In this document: positions 10,465-21,653 of the stretch, one piece after another
Layout: each line of letters begins with the position of its first letter
How positions within the stretch are numbered: the stretch's first letter is position 1
Source: Pseudomonas oryzihabitans
Lineage (GTDB): Bacteria; Pseudomonadota; Gammaproteobacteria; Pseudomonadales; Pseudomonadaceae
Direction of reading: 5' to 3'
Length of the DNA: 64,000 nucleotides
NCBI RefSeq assembly: GCF_006384975.1
Contig: NZ_CP021645.1
Location: 3,004,001 to 3,068,000, forward strand
Translations under genes and position numbers: made by a program
The notes under the pieces: generated by a model
Told to the model about the DNA's origin: nothing
The model's input: the letters and a program-made list of their open reading frames with translations, nothing else
Database searches by the model: none

Positions 10465-11946
10465 CTACTCGAAGGGTATCCACGGCGGCCGCGGCTTCAT
10501 GATGATGCAGCCGTCCTCGCCCACCGCCCAGATGTCATAGTAAAGATTGTCCACCAGCCGTACCCCGGCACCGGGGACGGCCACGCGCTGGGTGCAGCTG
10601 TCGCTGTCGGCATCGTCGATCACCCCCAGATCCTGCAGGCGCTCGGCGATCATGAAGTTGCCCGGCGACAGGCCGAGGATGAAGGGCAGCACCGGCAATT
10701 GTTCGAGCGTCCGGTGCGCCAGGGGCAGCCAGGTCGCCTCCAGCGGTCCGCCGGTCCAGAGAATGCGCTTGAACTGGCGCAAGCGGGGATCGCTGCTGAG
10801 ATCGTGGCGCAGCTCCTGCACGAGTTCGCGCTCGAAGGTCTTTTGCGCGGACAGCACCTGGCCATAGGCATAGGCCAGCGACAGCATCCACAGCAGCGGC
10901 AGGATCACCAGCCACTCCAGACGCGGCACCAGCCGTTCCAGCAGGTCGTGGGCGAGCAGCAGGCCCAACATCAGCACCACGGCCATTCCCGTCAGGGTCC
11001 GCGCCTCGAGGATGAAATCGCGGAACAGCAGGGTGATGCCGGCCACGCAGAGCGCCAGCACCGGCAGGGTCGCGCCGTACAGCAGCAGCACTGGCTGCGC
11101 GCGACGACCATAGGCGCGCGCATAGGTCAGCGCACCCAGCCCGTAGCCCAGGGCGGCCAGAGCGCCAAAGATGATCCACAGCCAGGTATTGCCGGGCGTC
11201 AGCAGCAGCTCGACGCAGTGCAGGACCTCGCCCAGGCGCTGCCAGAGGATCGGCAGCAGGTCGGCGCCCAGCCCGGCATGACGATCGGTGGTCACCAATT
11301 GGTAGGCGGTCAGATAGTAGAACAGCGTGCCCAGCAGCAGCTGCACGACCTGGCGCAGCACCAGGCGCAAGAGCCGCTCCGGCGACACGCGCCGCTGCAC
11401 CCCGCGGATCAGCTCCAGGCCACAGAGCGCAATGAAGACGTTGAGCGCCACCTGGTAGAAGGCGATGGCCGCCGCCAACAGGATCGCCGGAGCCAGCAGC
11501 GTCACCAGGGTATGGCGACTGCGGAACAGCACCGCATAGATCACCGCAACCAGGCTCAACGCCATGGCCGGGCCGTCGTACTGATAGGTCAGATTGCCCA
11601 GCCAGAACGGCGAGAACCATAGCGGCAGGATGGCCAGGCACTGGGTCGGGCGCGGTGCGCCGAAGTAGTGCCGCGCCAGGTCGGTCAAGGCCCAGGCCGC
11701 GGCGACACTGGCGATCAACAGCGGCAAGGGAAAGATGTTGAGGGTCGTACCGCTGAAGGTCAGCAGCCGATAGAACATCTCGGTGAGCACGCGCCCCTGC
11801 TGACGCCATTCCAGACCGTTCTGCAACTGGATGCGCCAGTTGTCGTCGACATAGGGAAAATCGGCGAGGATGAACGGCAAGACGAACAGCAGGATGGCAA
11901 GCAGAAAGAACAGGCGGGTCTGTAGCGGGGTCAACGTCCGATTCAA
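10465..11946 (-). CDS. GtrII-like membrane glucosyltransferase
   Basis: Polytopic inner-membrane protein of 493 residues, about ten hydrophobic helices, and a soluble C-terminal region of ~120 residues. Near the N-terminus, FPYVDDNWRI supplies the Asp-Asp and Arg typical of GT-C fold glycosyltransferases, and LTYQYDGPAMAL resembles the YQYD element of GtrII-type O-antigen glucosyltransferases. These usually transfer glucose from undecaprenyl phosphate to surface polysaccharide on the outer face of the membrane. No gtrA flippase or gtrB synthase is nearby, so it is an orphan or depends on genes elsewhere. The family call rests on motif and topology only. Confidence 0.7.
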   Translation of the reverse strand: MNRTLTPLQTRLFFLLAILLFVLPFILADFPYVDDNWRIQLQNGLEWRQQGRVLTEMFYRLLTFSGTTLNIFPLPLLIASVAAAWALTDLARHYFGAPRPTQCLAILPLWFSPFWLGNLTYQYDGPAMALSLVAVIYAVLFRSRHTLVTLLAPAILLAAAIAFYQVALNVFIALCGLELIRGVQRRVSPERLLRLVLRQVVQLLLGTLFYYLTAYQLVTTDRHAGLGADLLPILWQRLGEVLHCVELLLTPGNTWLWIIFGALAALGYGLGALTYARAYGRRAQPVLLLYGATLPVLALCVAGITLLFRDFILEARTLTGMAVVLMLGLLLAHDLLERLVPRLEWLVILPLLWMLSLAYAYGQVLSAQKTFERELVQELRHDLSSDPRLRQFKRILWTGGPLEATWLPLAHRTLEQLPVLPFILGLSPGNFMIAERLQDLGVIDDADSDSCTQRVAVPGAGVRLVDNLYYDIWAVGEDGCIIMKPRPPWIPFE

Positions 11947-12208
11947 GGTTCCGCTCCCTGGCGGCGAACGAAGTACCTGCGGTATTCACCGGCAGGAGTT
12001 ACAGGCTGACCGACCAGGCACCTGCCCGGCCGGTCGGGTTCGGCTCGAACGACTGACGAAGCCGCTCAGCGCAGCTGATGATGGCACCGAACGCAGGGCC
12101 CGGACCATCCCAGTCTCGCCCCTCGTCTGGAACAGACTCTACCAGGTCGCTTTTTGCCCCTGGCCTGGGAGGTCCAGCGCCGGGAGCCGCTCTAGCAAGA
12201 GCCTTGCA
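11947..12208. other. Intergenic stretch between the glucosyltransferase and ddl genes
   Basis: 262 bases upstream of the GtrII-like gene and downstream of ddl (both minus strand). It should hold the promoter of the glucosyltransferase gene. I see no convincing ORF with a ribosome binding site, no REP copy and no clear terminator hairpin. Confidence 0.5.
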
Positions 12209-14616
<2,408 letters not shown>

Positions 14617-14668
14617 GCGCAGGTCTTGGGCCCCCATTGCGGGCGGCGAAATGATTTTCGAACGGCAG

Positions 14669-14710
14669 AAAAGACAAAGGGCACGTCACTGCCTTCGCAA
14701 TGACGTGCCC
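14669..14710 (-). terminator. Terminator or attenuator between rplI and dnaB
   Basis: Ten-base perfect stem (GGGCACGTCA / TGACGTGCCC, 14701-14710 with 14679-14688) with a 12-base loop. In the minus-strand transcript it is followed by TTTGTCTTTTC. Its position could reduce read-through from the ribosomal genes into dnaB. Confidence 0.7.
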
Positions 14711-14765
14711 GATTGTCGGCAGACAAACGCTGGGGCGCAAGTCCGCCAGTCAGGCGACGGCGCGC

Positions 14766-15212
14766 TTATTCAGCGACGACGACGACCTTGACGGTAGCTT
14801 CGACGTCGGTGTGCAGGTGCACTTCGATGTCGTATTCGCCGGTGTTACGCAGCGCGCCGTTGGGCAGGCGAACTTCGCTCTTGTCCAGCTCGACGCCAGC
14901 GGCGCTGACGGCTTCGGCGATGTCGCGGGTGCCGATGGAACCGAACAGCTTGCCTTCGTCGCCAGAGTTGGCAGCGATGGTAACGGTCAGTTCAGCCAGC
15001 TTGGCGGCACGGGCGTCGGCCTGAGCCTTCTTCTCGGCAGCCTGCTTCTCGAGCTCGGCGCGACGAGCTTCGAAAGCCTCGACGTTGGCAGCGGTAGCTG
15101 CGGTGGCCTTGCCCTGCGGCAGCAGGAAGTTACGGGCGTAGCCGCCCTTGACGTTCACTTTGTCGCCCAGGTTGCCCAGGTTGGCGATCTTTTCCAGCAG
15201 GATGACATCCAT
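14766..15212 (-). CDS. rplI: 50S ribosomal protein L9
   Basis: Large-subunit protein that binds domain V of 23S rRNA, 148 residues, standard length. The N-terminal [19 protein letters not shown] and [13 protein letters not shown] are diagnostic; a long Ala/Lys-rich connecting helix (residues ~41-75) joins the two lobes. It is 20 bases downstream of the membrane protein gene in the rpsF-rpsR operon. A hairpin follows before dnaB. Confidence 0.97.
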   Translation of the reverse strand: MDVILLEKIANLGNLGDKVNVKGGYARNFLLPQGKATAATAANVEAFEARRAELEKQAAEKKAQADARAAKLAELTVTIAANSGDEGKLFGSIGTRDIAEAVSAAGVELDKSEVRLPNGALRNTGEYDIEVHLHTDVEATVKVVVVAE

Positions 15213-15232
15213 TGAGTCTTTCCTCTTAACTT

Positions 15233-16123
15233 TTAACCTTCACCGTCCGTCGGGCCCTGCGGCTCTTGCGCAGACCGCCCACGGAAATCGAACACGCTAT
15301 CGATCACAGCCAGAATCACCAACAACGGATAGATCAACTGCCCGAACAGCAACAGCGTCACGTACAGCCCCACCAACCAGAATCCCGCCAGGCGCTTGAC
15401 CGCCACCAGCCCATGCAACAGGGCGATGCCGGCAAAGGCCAGCGGCACGCTGCACAGCGGGGTCAGCAGGCCAAGCCCACTGCCCAGGTTCGGCGCCAGC
15501 ACCAGCAGGGCCAGCAGGCCGAGCGCGATGGCCGGACGCAAACGCAGGACCCGGAACTCGCGACCGAACCCCTGAGGGTTGTACAGCGCCGCCTGCCAGT
15601 AGCGCCCTAGCATCAGGCACAGCAGGCAGGTGATCTGGAAGAACGCCGCCATCAGGCCGGTCAGCACGGGCAGCAGCAACTGCTGCAACTGCGCCTGCTT
15701 TTCCGGCGGCAACTGCGCCATGTTCGGGCCCAGTACCTGGGGCAACATCTGGCGGATGGTATCTGCCAGTTCGTTGATACCCTCGGCGTAGACCTGTCCC
15801 AGCACCAGGGCGAAGACCAGCCCCAGGGGGACGCTGGCCAACAACACCCGCGTCCAGGACAGACTCTGGCGCAATATGGCCGCCAGCAGCGTCGAACCCA
15901 GGACCACCAACAGGATGCTGGCATCGCCCCAGTACAACCAGAACAATGCTGGCAGCAGGGCCCAGACCAGCACTCCGGCCGCCGCGGCAGGTCCCCGGCG
16001 CAACAGCACCAGGCTGCCACCGGCAGCGGTCATCCAGTACAGCAGCGGCACGACCGCGCCCAATACCACCACCAGGGTGGCCTGGGTACGCCCGCGCATG
16101 ATGAACTCAGCCAGAGGCCGCAT
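15233..16123 (-). CDS. DUF2232-like integral membrane protein in the rpsR-rplI gap
   Basis: Inner-membrane protein of 296 residues with about eight hydrophobic helices and no soluble domain. A gene of this kind lies between rpsR and rplI in Pseudomonas (PA4933 in P. aeruginosa, as I recall), and the family is often listed as DUF2232/YybS-like. No catalytic motif is visible. Arg at residue 10 follows the alternative start Met9 (16099); the ATG at 16123 is used here. The position inside a ribosomal protein operon suggests growth-linked expression; function is unknown. Confidence 0.8.
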   Translation of the reverse strand: MRPLAEFIMRGRTQATLVVVLGAVVPLLYWMTAAGGSLVLLRRGPAAAAGVLVWALLPALFWLYWGDASILLVVLGSTLLAAILRQSLSWTRVLLASVPLGLVFALVLGQVYAEGINELADTIRQMLPQVLGPNMAQLPPEKQAQLQQLLLPVLTGLMAAFFQITCLLCLMLGRYWQAALYNPQGFGREFRVLRLRPAIALGLLALLVLAPNLGSGLGLLTPLCSVPLAFAGIALLHGLVAVKRLAGFWLVGLYVTLLLFGQLIYPLLVILAVIDSVFDFRGRSAQEPQGPTDGEG

Positions 16124-16158
16124 GCCGTGTTTATCCGTTATCCGTGCTCAGGCGTCGA

Positions 16159-16389
16159 TCAACGACCGTGGCTGTCGGTGTAGGGCAGCAGGGCCAGGTA
16201 ACGGGCACGCTTGATGGCGGCGCCCAGCTGACGCTGGTACTTGGCCTTGGTGCCAGTGATACGGCTCGGGACGATCTTGCCGGTTTCGGAGATGTAGGCC
16301 TTCAGGGTGTTGAGATCCTTGTAGTCGATCTCTTTCACGCCTTCGGCGGTGAAACGGCAGAACTTACGACGACGGAAGAAACGTGCCAT
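16159..16389 (-). CDS. rpsR: 30S ribosomal protein S18
   Basis: Small-subunit platform protein that pairs with S6, 76 residues. It starts [17 protein letters not shown] and contains the basic [18 protein letters not shown] segment that contacts 16S rRNA. It follows rpsF by 26 bases. In several bacteria the S6:S18 pair also binds the rpsF leader to repress its own operon; a candidate leader hairpin is present here upstream of rpsF. Confidence 0.98.
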   Translation of the reverse strand: MARFFRRRKFCRFTAEGVKEIDYKDLNTLKAYISETGKIVPSRITGTKAKYQRQLGAAIKRARYLALLPYTDSHGR

Positions 16390-16415
16390 GACAATGATTC
16401 CTCGCTAGATCCAGA

Positions 16416-16826
16416 TTACTCGGCGCTGTCGACGTCGTCGGAGCTACCATCGGCAGACTCGGACTCGGCAGGACGCTCGCGACGCTCGCGACGCTCGTTG
16501 CGGTTTTCTTCGGCCTTGAGCATCTCGGACTGACCGGTGACGGCCTCGTCACGGCGCAGGATCATGTTACGGATCACGGCGTCGTTGTAGCGGAAGTTGT
16601 CTTCCAGCTCGGCCAGGGCCTTGGCGCTGCACTCGATGTTCATGAGTACGTAGTGAGCCTTGTGAACGTTGTCGATGGCGTAAGCCAGCTGACGACGGCC
16701 CCAGTCTTCCAGGCGATGGACTTTGCCACCGTCTTCTTCGATAGCCTTGGTGTAGCGCTCGACCATGCCGCCCACCTGTTCGCTCTGGTCCGGATGAACC
16801 AGGAACACGACTTCGTAATGACGCAT
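16416..16826 (-). CDS. rpsF: 30S ribosomal protein S6
   Basis: First gene of the operon, 136 residues. [18 protein letters not shown] and the central [22 protein letters not shown] are characteristic. The C-terminal ~35 residues are an acidic/Arg-rich tail (Glu-Arg-Arg-Glu-Arg, then Ser-Asp-Asp), common in Pseudomonas S6. In E. coli the C-terminus is glutamylated by RimK. The start ATG at 16826 has AAGGAG upstream. Confidence 0.97.
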   Translation of the reverse strand: MRHYEVVFLVHPDQSEQVGGMVERYTKAIEEDGGKVHRLEDWGRRQLAYAIDNVHKAHYVLMNIECSAKALAELEDNFRYNDAVIRNMILRRDEAVTGQSEMLKAEENRNERRERRERPAESESADGSSDDVDSAE

Positions 16827-16895
16827 TTAATGCTCCTTACGGGTTGCAGCCTGCCGCGGAAACGCGGTCAGGCAAGGAGTGAATAGTTCGGATGA

Positions 16896-16930
16896 CTTGC
16901 CCCGCGGAGTACGGACGTACTCCAGGCAAG
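16896..16930 (-). promoter_or_regulatory. Candidate S6:S18-binding leader hairpin of rpsF
   Basis: In the minus-strand transcript, CTTGCC pairs with GGCAAG (16925-16930 with 16896-16901) and GGAGTAC pairs with GTACTCC (16917-16923 with 16906-16912) around a 4-base loop. An asymmetric bulge holds CCG-containing sequence (TCCGCGG). It lies ~70 bases upstream of rpsF. The known S6:S18 autoregulatory motif is a hairpin with a CCG-bearing bulge, so autogenous control is plausible. The match is by eye only. Confidence 0.55.
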
Positions 16931-17008
16931 GGGCAGCATTCTAGAGAAGGGCGCCCGAGGGCGCAACCGCACAGCTGGCCGGCGCGACCGCCGGCCAGCT
17001 CTGACGCC

Positions 17009-17383
17009 TCAGCGTTGCACGTCGGCCAGGGCCTGGCGGATCTTGTTCAGGTCGTAGGGCTTGATCAGCACCCCGACCCGCTCTTCCATACCCGGCTCGG
17101 GCTCGAAGGCGTAACCGGAGGCGACGACGATGCGCAGCGCCGGATCCATCGCCAATGCACGCCGCGTCAACTCGATACCGGACATGCCACCCAGGCCGAT
17201 ATCGGTGAACAGCACATCGTGCTCACGTTGCGGCAGCAGCTCCAAGGCGGCCTCCGCGGAGGCGACGGCCGTGACCTGATGATCCAGCTCTTCGATGACT
17301 TCCGTGGTCAGCATGCGCAGCGTGGCGTCGTCCTCGACGAGCAACACTCGCAAGCCTACCGGCTCTTGGATCTCCTGACTCAC
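17009..17383 (-). CDS. Stand-alone response regulator receiver protein
   Basis: Single CheY-like receiver domain, 124 residues, no output domain. The acidic pocket is Glu17-Asp18-Asp19, the phospho-acceptor is Asp61 in VLFTDIGLGGMSG, the switch Ser is Ser89 (VVASGY) and the conserved Lys is Lys108 (KPY). All key residues are intact, so it can probably be phosphorylated. No histidine kinase is adjacent; the partner may be a hybrid kinase elsewhere. Close in type to the receiver domains of PAS-hybrid kinases. Confidence 0.88.
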   Translation of the reverse strand: MSQEIQEPVGLRVLLVEDDATLRMLTTEVIEELDHQVTAVASAEAALELLPQREHDVLFTDIGLGGMSGIELTRRALAMDPALRIVVASGYAFEPEPGMEERVGVLIKPYDLNKIRQALADVQR

Positions 17384-17516
17384 GCGGGCATCCTCTCGTT
17401 AGCAGCGCTCGCTCCGGGATTCCGAGCGGCGAGCCTGACATTCTGCGGACCGAAGCGCGATTCGTATAGTGCGATACGCACCAAAGCAGCGCCTAGGCGT
17501 TTCATCATGTTCACGT

Positions 17517-18266
17517 TCAGGGCGCGGAGCCTCGTCTTTGCCGTACCGCCTCGAACAGGCAGATACCCGTCGCCACCGATACGTTGAGACTGCTAACGCT
17601 GCCCGCCATGGGCAACCGCGCCAGATGGTCGCAGTGCTCGCGGGTGAGGCGGCGCATGCCCTTGCCTTCGGCCCCCATGACCACTACCGTCGGCCCACTC
17701 ATGTCGACATCGTAGATGTCCTGCGTCGCCTCGCCGGCGGTGCCGACGATCCAGAGGCCGCGCTTCTGCAGCTTTTCCAGGGTACGCGCCAGGTTGGTGA
17801 CCGCCACCAGGGGCAGCACCTCGGCGGCCCCGCAGGCTACCTTGCGCACCACCGCGGTCAGGGTGGCGGACTTGTCCTTGGGCACGATCACCGCCAGGGC
17901 TCCCGCTGCATCGGCGCTACGCAGGCAGGCGCCGAGGTTGTGCGGATCGGTCACGCCATCCAGCACCAGCAGCAGCGGCGGCCCCTCGGCCCGGTCGAGC
18001 AATTCCTCGAGCATGGCCTCGCCCCATACCTGGCTGGGACTGACCTGGGCCACCACGCCCTGATGCACGCCCTCGGCGAGCTCGTCGAGCAGGGCACGGG
18101 GCTTGGTCTCCACCGCCAGCCGCTGGCCAGCGGCCAACTCCAACAACGCCTGGACACGCGGCTCCTGCCGCCCCTCGGCGATCCAGAGCTGCTTCACGCG
18201 CCGCGGATGGAAGCGCAACAGCGCCTCCACGGCATGGATACCGTAGACGGTTTCCAGCTGACTCAT
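17517..18266 (-). CDS. rlmB: 23S rRNA (guanosine-2'-O-)-methyltransferase RlmB
   Basis: SpoU-family enzyme methylating G2251 (E. coli numbering) of 23S rRNA, 249 residues. The N-terminal YGIHAVEALLRFHPRRV is the substrate-binding domain; the C-terminal SPOUT knot shows LDGVTDPHNLGACLRSADAAG, VVVMGAEGKGMRRLTREHCD and SVSSLNVSVATGICLFE. The ATG at 18266 overlaps the rnr stop (ATGA), so the pair is co-translated. Confidence 0.96.
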   Translation of the reverse strand: MSQLETVYGIHAVEALLRFHPRRVKQLWIAEGRQEPRVQALLELAAGQRLAVETKPRALLDELAEGVHQGVVAQVSPSQVWGEAMLEELLDRAEGPPLLLVLDGVTDPHNLGACLRSADAAGALAVIVPKDKSATLTAVVRKVACGAAEVLPLVAVTNLARTLEKLQKRGLWIVGTAGEATQDIYDVDMSGPTVVVMGAEGKGMRRLTREHCDHLARLPMAGSVSSLNVSVATGICLFEAVRQRRGSAP

Positions 18267-21067
18267 GCGTCACCCTTGGGGCGCGACTGGCCCTTGCGAT
18301 GGGGCTTTTTCGCCTTGGCTGCCGGCTTGGCCTGGCCTTCGACCTTGGGCTTGCCTGCCGATTTTTTCTTGGCGGCAGCGGCCTTGGCCTTCTTGACCTT
18401 GGCTTCCACCGCGGCAGCGCCTTCGGCAGCCGCACCCTGGGCCTGACGCGCCGCTGGAGCGGTACGGGCCTTGGCCGTGGCACTGGCCTTGCTCTTGCCG
18501 ACCTTGCCCTGGGCGCTGCTGGTCTTGCCTTGACTGCTGGTCTTGTCCTGGCTGCCGGCCTTGCTCTGGCCGCCGGACTTGCCCTTGGCCTTGGGCTTGG
18601 CGCCTTCCACCTTGGCTTCCGCCAGCAGGGCCTGCTTCACCGCGCGGCTGCGCTTGACGTCGGTATTGCCCAGCAGCTTGTCAGCCTGCTCCAGCAGTTC
18701 CGGCGACACCGAGGTAGCCGGTGCTTCCGGCGTCGGGGCGACGGCTTGGTCTTCCGCGGGCGCTTCGCGACGGCGACCGCGACTGTCACGCTTGCGGCGC
18801 GGCTCGCGCTCTTCGCGCACCCGCGGCGCGCCGGCACTGGCCGGCAGGACGAAATCGATCTTGCGCTCGTCCAGGTCGACCCGCGCCACCACCACCTCGA
18901 GGGGATCGCCCAGGCGATAGCTGCGCCCGCTGCGCTCGCCGGAGAGGCGATGGTGGACGCTGTCGAAGTGGTAGTAGTCGTCCGGCAGCGCGGTGACGTG
19001 CACCAGGCCCTCGACGAAGACCTCGGACAACTCGACGAACAGGCCGAAACCGGTCACCGCAGTGATGACGCCGGCATAGGTCTCGCCGACGCGATCCTTC
19101 ATGAATTCGCACTTGAGCCAGTTGGAGACATCCCGCGTGGCTTCGTCGGCGCGGCGCTCGGTCATGGAGCACTGCTCGCCAAGTTGATCCAGACGCAGTT
19201 CGTCGTAGGGATAGATCCGCGCCTTGGGCATGCTCGCCGCACCGGCGCGCTTGACGTGCTTGGTCTCCAGCTTGGAGCGGATCACGCTGCGAATGGCGCG
19301 ATGGATCAACAGGTCCGGATAACGGCGGATCGGCGAGGTGAAGTGGGTATAGGCCTCGTAGTTGAGACCGAAGTGCCCGTTGTTGTCCGGGCTGTAGACC
19401 GCCTGGCTCAGGGATCTGAGCATCACCGTCTGGATCAGCCGGAAGTCCGGACGCTCACGGATCTGCTGCAGCAGCGCCTGGTAGTCGGATGGCACCGGAT
19501 TGGCCTTGCCCTTGGTCAGCGACAGGCCCATCTCACCGAGGAACTGGCGCAGGTTGGTCTGCTTTTCCAGGGGCGGCGCGTCGTGTACCCGATACAGGGC
19601 GGGAACCTTGTGCTTCTCGAGGAACTTGGCGGTGGCCACATTGGCGCACAGCATGCACTCCTCGATCAGCTTGTGGGCATCGTTGCGCTGGGTCGGGCGG
19701 ATCTCGGAGATCTTGCGGTCGGCGCCGAAGACGATGCGCGTTTCCTGGGTCTCGAAATCGATGGCGCCGCGCACATGGCGGGCAGCCAGCAACACCTTGT
19801 ACAGCGCATAGAGCTGCTCGAGATGCGGCACCACGTCGCCCAGCTGCTTGCGCAACTGCTTGCCTTCGGCCGACTTGGGCTGCTCCAGCACCGCCGAGAC
19901 CTTGTTGTAAGTCAACCGCGCATGGGAGTGGATGACCGCCTCGTAGAACTGGTAGCCGGTCATGCGGCCGGAAGCGGCGATGGTCATCTCGCAGACCATG
20001 GCCAGACGATCCACCTGGGGATTGAGCGAGCAGAGGCCGTTGGAGAGCGCCTCCGGCAGCATGGGAATCACCCGCGCGGGGAAATACACCGAGTTGCCAC
20101 GTTTTTCCGCCTCGGCGTCCAGCGCCGAGCCGACCTTGACGTAGTGCGAGACGTCGGCAATGGCGACATACAGCCGCCAGCCGCCAGACTTCTTGGCCTC
20201 GGCATAGACGGCGTCGTCGAAGTCACGGGCGTCCTCGCCATCGATGGTGACGAAGGGCAACTGGCGCAGATCGATGCGCTTCTGCTTGTCCTTCTCCTCC
20301 ACCTCGGGCTTGAGCTTGGCGGCTTCCTTCTCGACGGCCTTGGGCCACTCGTTGGGGATGTCGTAGCTGCGCAGGGCGACTTCGATCTCCATGCCCGGCG
20401 CCATGTAGTCGCCGAGGATCTCGACCACTTCACCCTGGGCCTGGCGGAAGGTGGTAGGCCATTCGTCGATGCGCACCTGCACGAACTGGCCATGGGCGGC
20501 ACCGCCGTGCTTGCCTTCGGGCACCAGCACCTGCTGACCGATCTTGGGATTGTCCGGCACCACGTAGGCCAGCCCGCTCTCCTGGAAGAAGCGCCCGACC
20601 AGGGATTCGTGGGCACGGCTGACCACCTCGACCAGTCCACCTTCACGGCGACCGCGGCGGTCATGGCCGGCCACCCGCGCGAGGGCGATGTCGCCGTCGA
20701 ACACCAGGCGCATCTGTGCCGGGCTGAGGAAGAGGTCGTCGCTGCCGTCGTCGGGGATCAGGAAACCGAAGCCGTCACGATGGCCGGCGATGCGGCCACG
20801 CACCAGATCCAGCTTGTCGATGGGGGCATAGGCACCGCGGCGGGTGTAGATGACCTGGCCATCACGCTCCATGGCGCGCATGCGGCGGCGCAGGGCTTCG
20901 AGCTGGTCTTCGGTAGTGAGGCCGAATTCCTCGGCGAGCTGCGGCCGCGTGGCCGGAGCGCCGCGGTCGGCGAGGTGAGCCAGAATGAGTTCGCGGCTCG
21001 GAATGGGGTTGTCGTACTTTTCCGCTTCCCGGGCGGCCTCGGGATCGAGGGATTGCCAATCGGCCAT
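18263..21067 (-). CDS. rnr: Ribonuclease R
   Basis: Processive 3'-5' exoribonuclease that degrades structured RNA, 934 residues. Order: N-terminal winged helix (~20-85), cold-shock domains (~90-240), RNB catalytic domain (~265-600; DGEDARDFDDAVYAE holds the metal-binding aspartates), S1 domain (~650-735), then a very long Lys/Ala/Ser-rich tail (~740-934). E. coli RNase R is 813 residues, so the excess is this basic low-complexity tail, which probably binds RNA or ribosomes. Overlaps rlmB by four bases. Confidence 0.96.
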   Translation of the reverse strand: MADWQSLDPEAAREAEKYDNPIPSRELILAHLADRGAPATRPQLAEEFGLTTEDQLEALRRRMRAMERDGQVIYTRRGAYAPIDKLDLVRGRIAGHRDGFGFLIPDDGSDDLFLSPAQMRLVFDGDIALARVAGHDRRGRREGGLVEVVSRAHESLVGRFFQESGLAYVVPDNPKIGQQVLVPEGKHGGAAHGQFVQVRIDEWPTTFRQAQGEVVEILGDYMAPGMEIEVALRSYDIPNEWPKAVEKEAAKLKPEVEEKDKQKRIDLRQLPFVTIDGEDARDFDDAVYAEAKKSGGWRLYVAIADVSHYVKVGSALDAEAEKRGNSVYFPARVIPMLPEALSNGLCSLNPQVDRLAMVCEMTIAASGRMTGYQFYEAVIHSHARLTYNKVSAVLEQPKSAEGKQLRKQLGDVVPHLEQLYALYKVLLAARHVRGAIDFETQETRIVFGADRKISEIRPTQRNDAHKLIEECMLCANVATAKFLEKHKVPALYRVHDAPPLEKQTNLRQFLGEMGLSLTKGKANPVPSDYQALLQQIRERPDFRLIQTVMLRSLSQAVYSPDNNGHFGLNYEAYTHFTSPIRRYPDLLIHRAIRSVIRSKLETKHVKRAGAASMPKARIYPYDELRLDQLGEQCSMTERRADEATRDVSNWLKCEFMKDRVGETYAGVITAVTGFGLFVELSEVFVEGLVHVTALPDDYYHFDSVHHRLSGERSGRSYRLGDPLEVVVARVDLDERKIDFVLPASAGAPRVREEREPRRKRDSRGRRREAPAEDQAVAPTPEAPATSVSPELLEQADKLLGNTDVKRSRAVKQALLAEAKVEGAKPKAKGKSGGQSKAGSQDKTSSQGKTSSAQGKVGKSKASATAKARTAPAARQAQGAAAEGAAAVEAKVKKAKAAAAKKKSAGKPKVEGQAKPAAKAKKPHRKGQSRPKGDA

Positions 21068-21098
21068 CAGTCTGGGGTTACCTTCTATGTCTAGGTTC

Positions 21099-21115
21099 GG
21101 TAGGAGCAGCCATGG
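21099..21115. repeat. Decayed single REP arm upstream of rnr
   Basis: GGTAGGAGCAGCCATGG shows the REP arm with GGCC reduced to GCC and no partner arm. It lies between rnr and the tRNA-Leu genes. Confidence 0.55.
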
Positions 21116-21187
21116 AGCCTATTGAAACGTGAAAACAGCGCAATAGTTAGCCTGGCATGCTCAATAAAATATTTTTCGCAGCAGGGG

Positions 21188-21216
21188 TTTACAAGCAAAC
21201 GACCCCTGAGTAAAGT
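21188..21216 (+). promoter_or_regulatory. Probable sigma-70 promoter of the tRNA-Leu genes
   Basis: TTTACA at 21188-21193, a 17-base spacer and TAAAGT at 21211-21216, followed by a GC-rich stretch (GCCGCCCC) that fits a stringently controlled stable-RNA promoter. The first tRNA starts 63 bases downstream. Confidence 0.65.
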
Positions 21217-21279
21217 GCCGCCCCACGACGCCGTGAGCAGTTGCGACGTCGGAGACGATGAGCGATCATCGCATTGAGT

Positions 21280-21366
21280 GCCCAGGTGGCGGAATTGGTA
21301 GACGCACTAGGTTCAGGTCCTAGCGGTGGCAACACCGTGGAAGTTCGAGTCTTCTCCTGGGCACCA
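21280..21366 (+). tRNA. tRNA-Leu (anticodon CAG), first copy
   Basis: 87-base class II tRNA with encoded CCA. The acceptor GCCCAGG pairs with CCTGGGC, followed by ACCA; the anticodon arm is CTAGG-TTCAGGT-CCTAG, giving anticodon CAG, which reads CUG, the dominant Leu codon in this high-GC genome. The long variable arm CGGTGGCAACACCG is typical of tRNA-Leu, and the T loop TTCGAGT is normal. Confidence 0.97.
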
Positions 21367-21402
21367 CTCATTATAGTCGATCGATTTGCAGATCGGTCGA
21401 CG

Positions 21403-21427
21403 AAAAGCCGGCGATAGCCGGTTTTTT
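21403..21427 (+). terminator. Rho-independent terminator after the first tRNA-Leu
   Basis: CCGGC-GATA-GCCGG stem (21408-21421) with A-rich left flank and TTTTTT at 21422-21427. Confidence 0.75.
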
Positions 21428-21478
21428 AATCCCAAGACCCGCAAGGGCACTGGGAAGCGATCAGAAGTCGCACTGCAG

Positions 21479-21565
21479 GCCCAGGTGGCGGAATTGGTAG
21501 ACGCACTAGGTTCAGGTCCTAGCGGTGGCAACACCGTGGAAGTTCGAGTCTTCTCCTGGGCACCA
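21479..21565 (+). tRNA. tRNA-Leu (anticodon CAG), second identical copy
   Basis: 87 bases, identical by eye to the copy at 21280, including anticodon CAG and CCA. The 112-base spacer differs from the upstream leader, so only the tRNA itself is duplicated. A terminator separates the two, so it may have its own promoter or depend on read-through. Confidence 0.97.
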
Positions 21566-21599
21566 ATACCAAGCGTACGATCCCTGATCGGACGCACAG

Positions 21600-21625
21600 A
21601 AAAAACCGGCTTCGGCCGGTTTTTT
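21600..21625 (+). terminator. Rho-independent terminator after the second tRNA-Leu
   Basis: Perfect stem AAAAAACCGGC-TTCG-GCCGGTTTTTT with a UUCG tetraloop. Its symmetry lets it also serve the convergent chemoreceptor gene. Confidence 0.9.
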
Positions 21626-21653
21626 CTTGCCTGCGAAAAAGCGCAGCCCGCCG

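Noticed and set aside
17384..17516. Possible short gene between the receiver protein and rlmB
   Set aside because: 133 bases with no convincing ORF or ribosome binding site; probably the promoter of the receiver gene.
18299..21094. Plus-strand open frame of 931 codons opposite rnr
   Set aside because: Antisense shadow of RNase R; no ribosome binding site or domain and it ends at the rnr start.
21189..21597. Two minus-strand ORFs with EKTRTSTVLPPLGPEPS segments
   Set aside because: They are antisense translations of the two tRNA-Leu genes; the repeated peptide arises from the identical tRNA copies and is a known kind of false gene.
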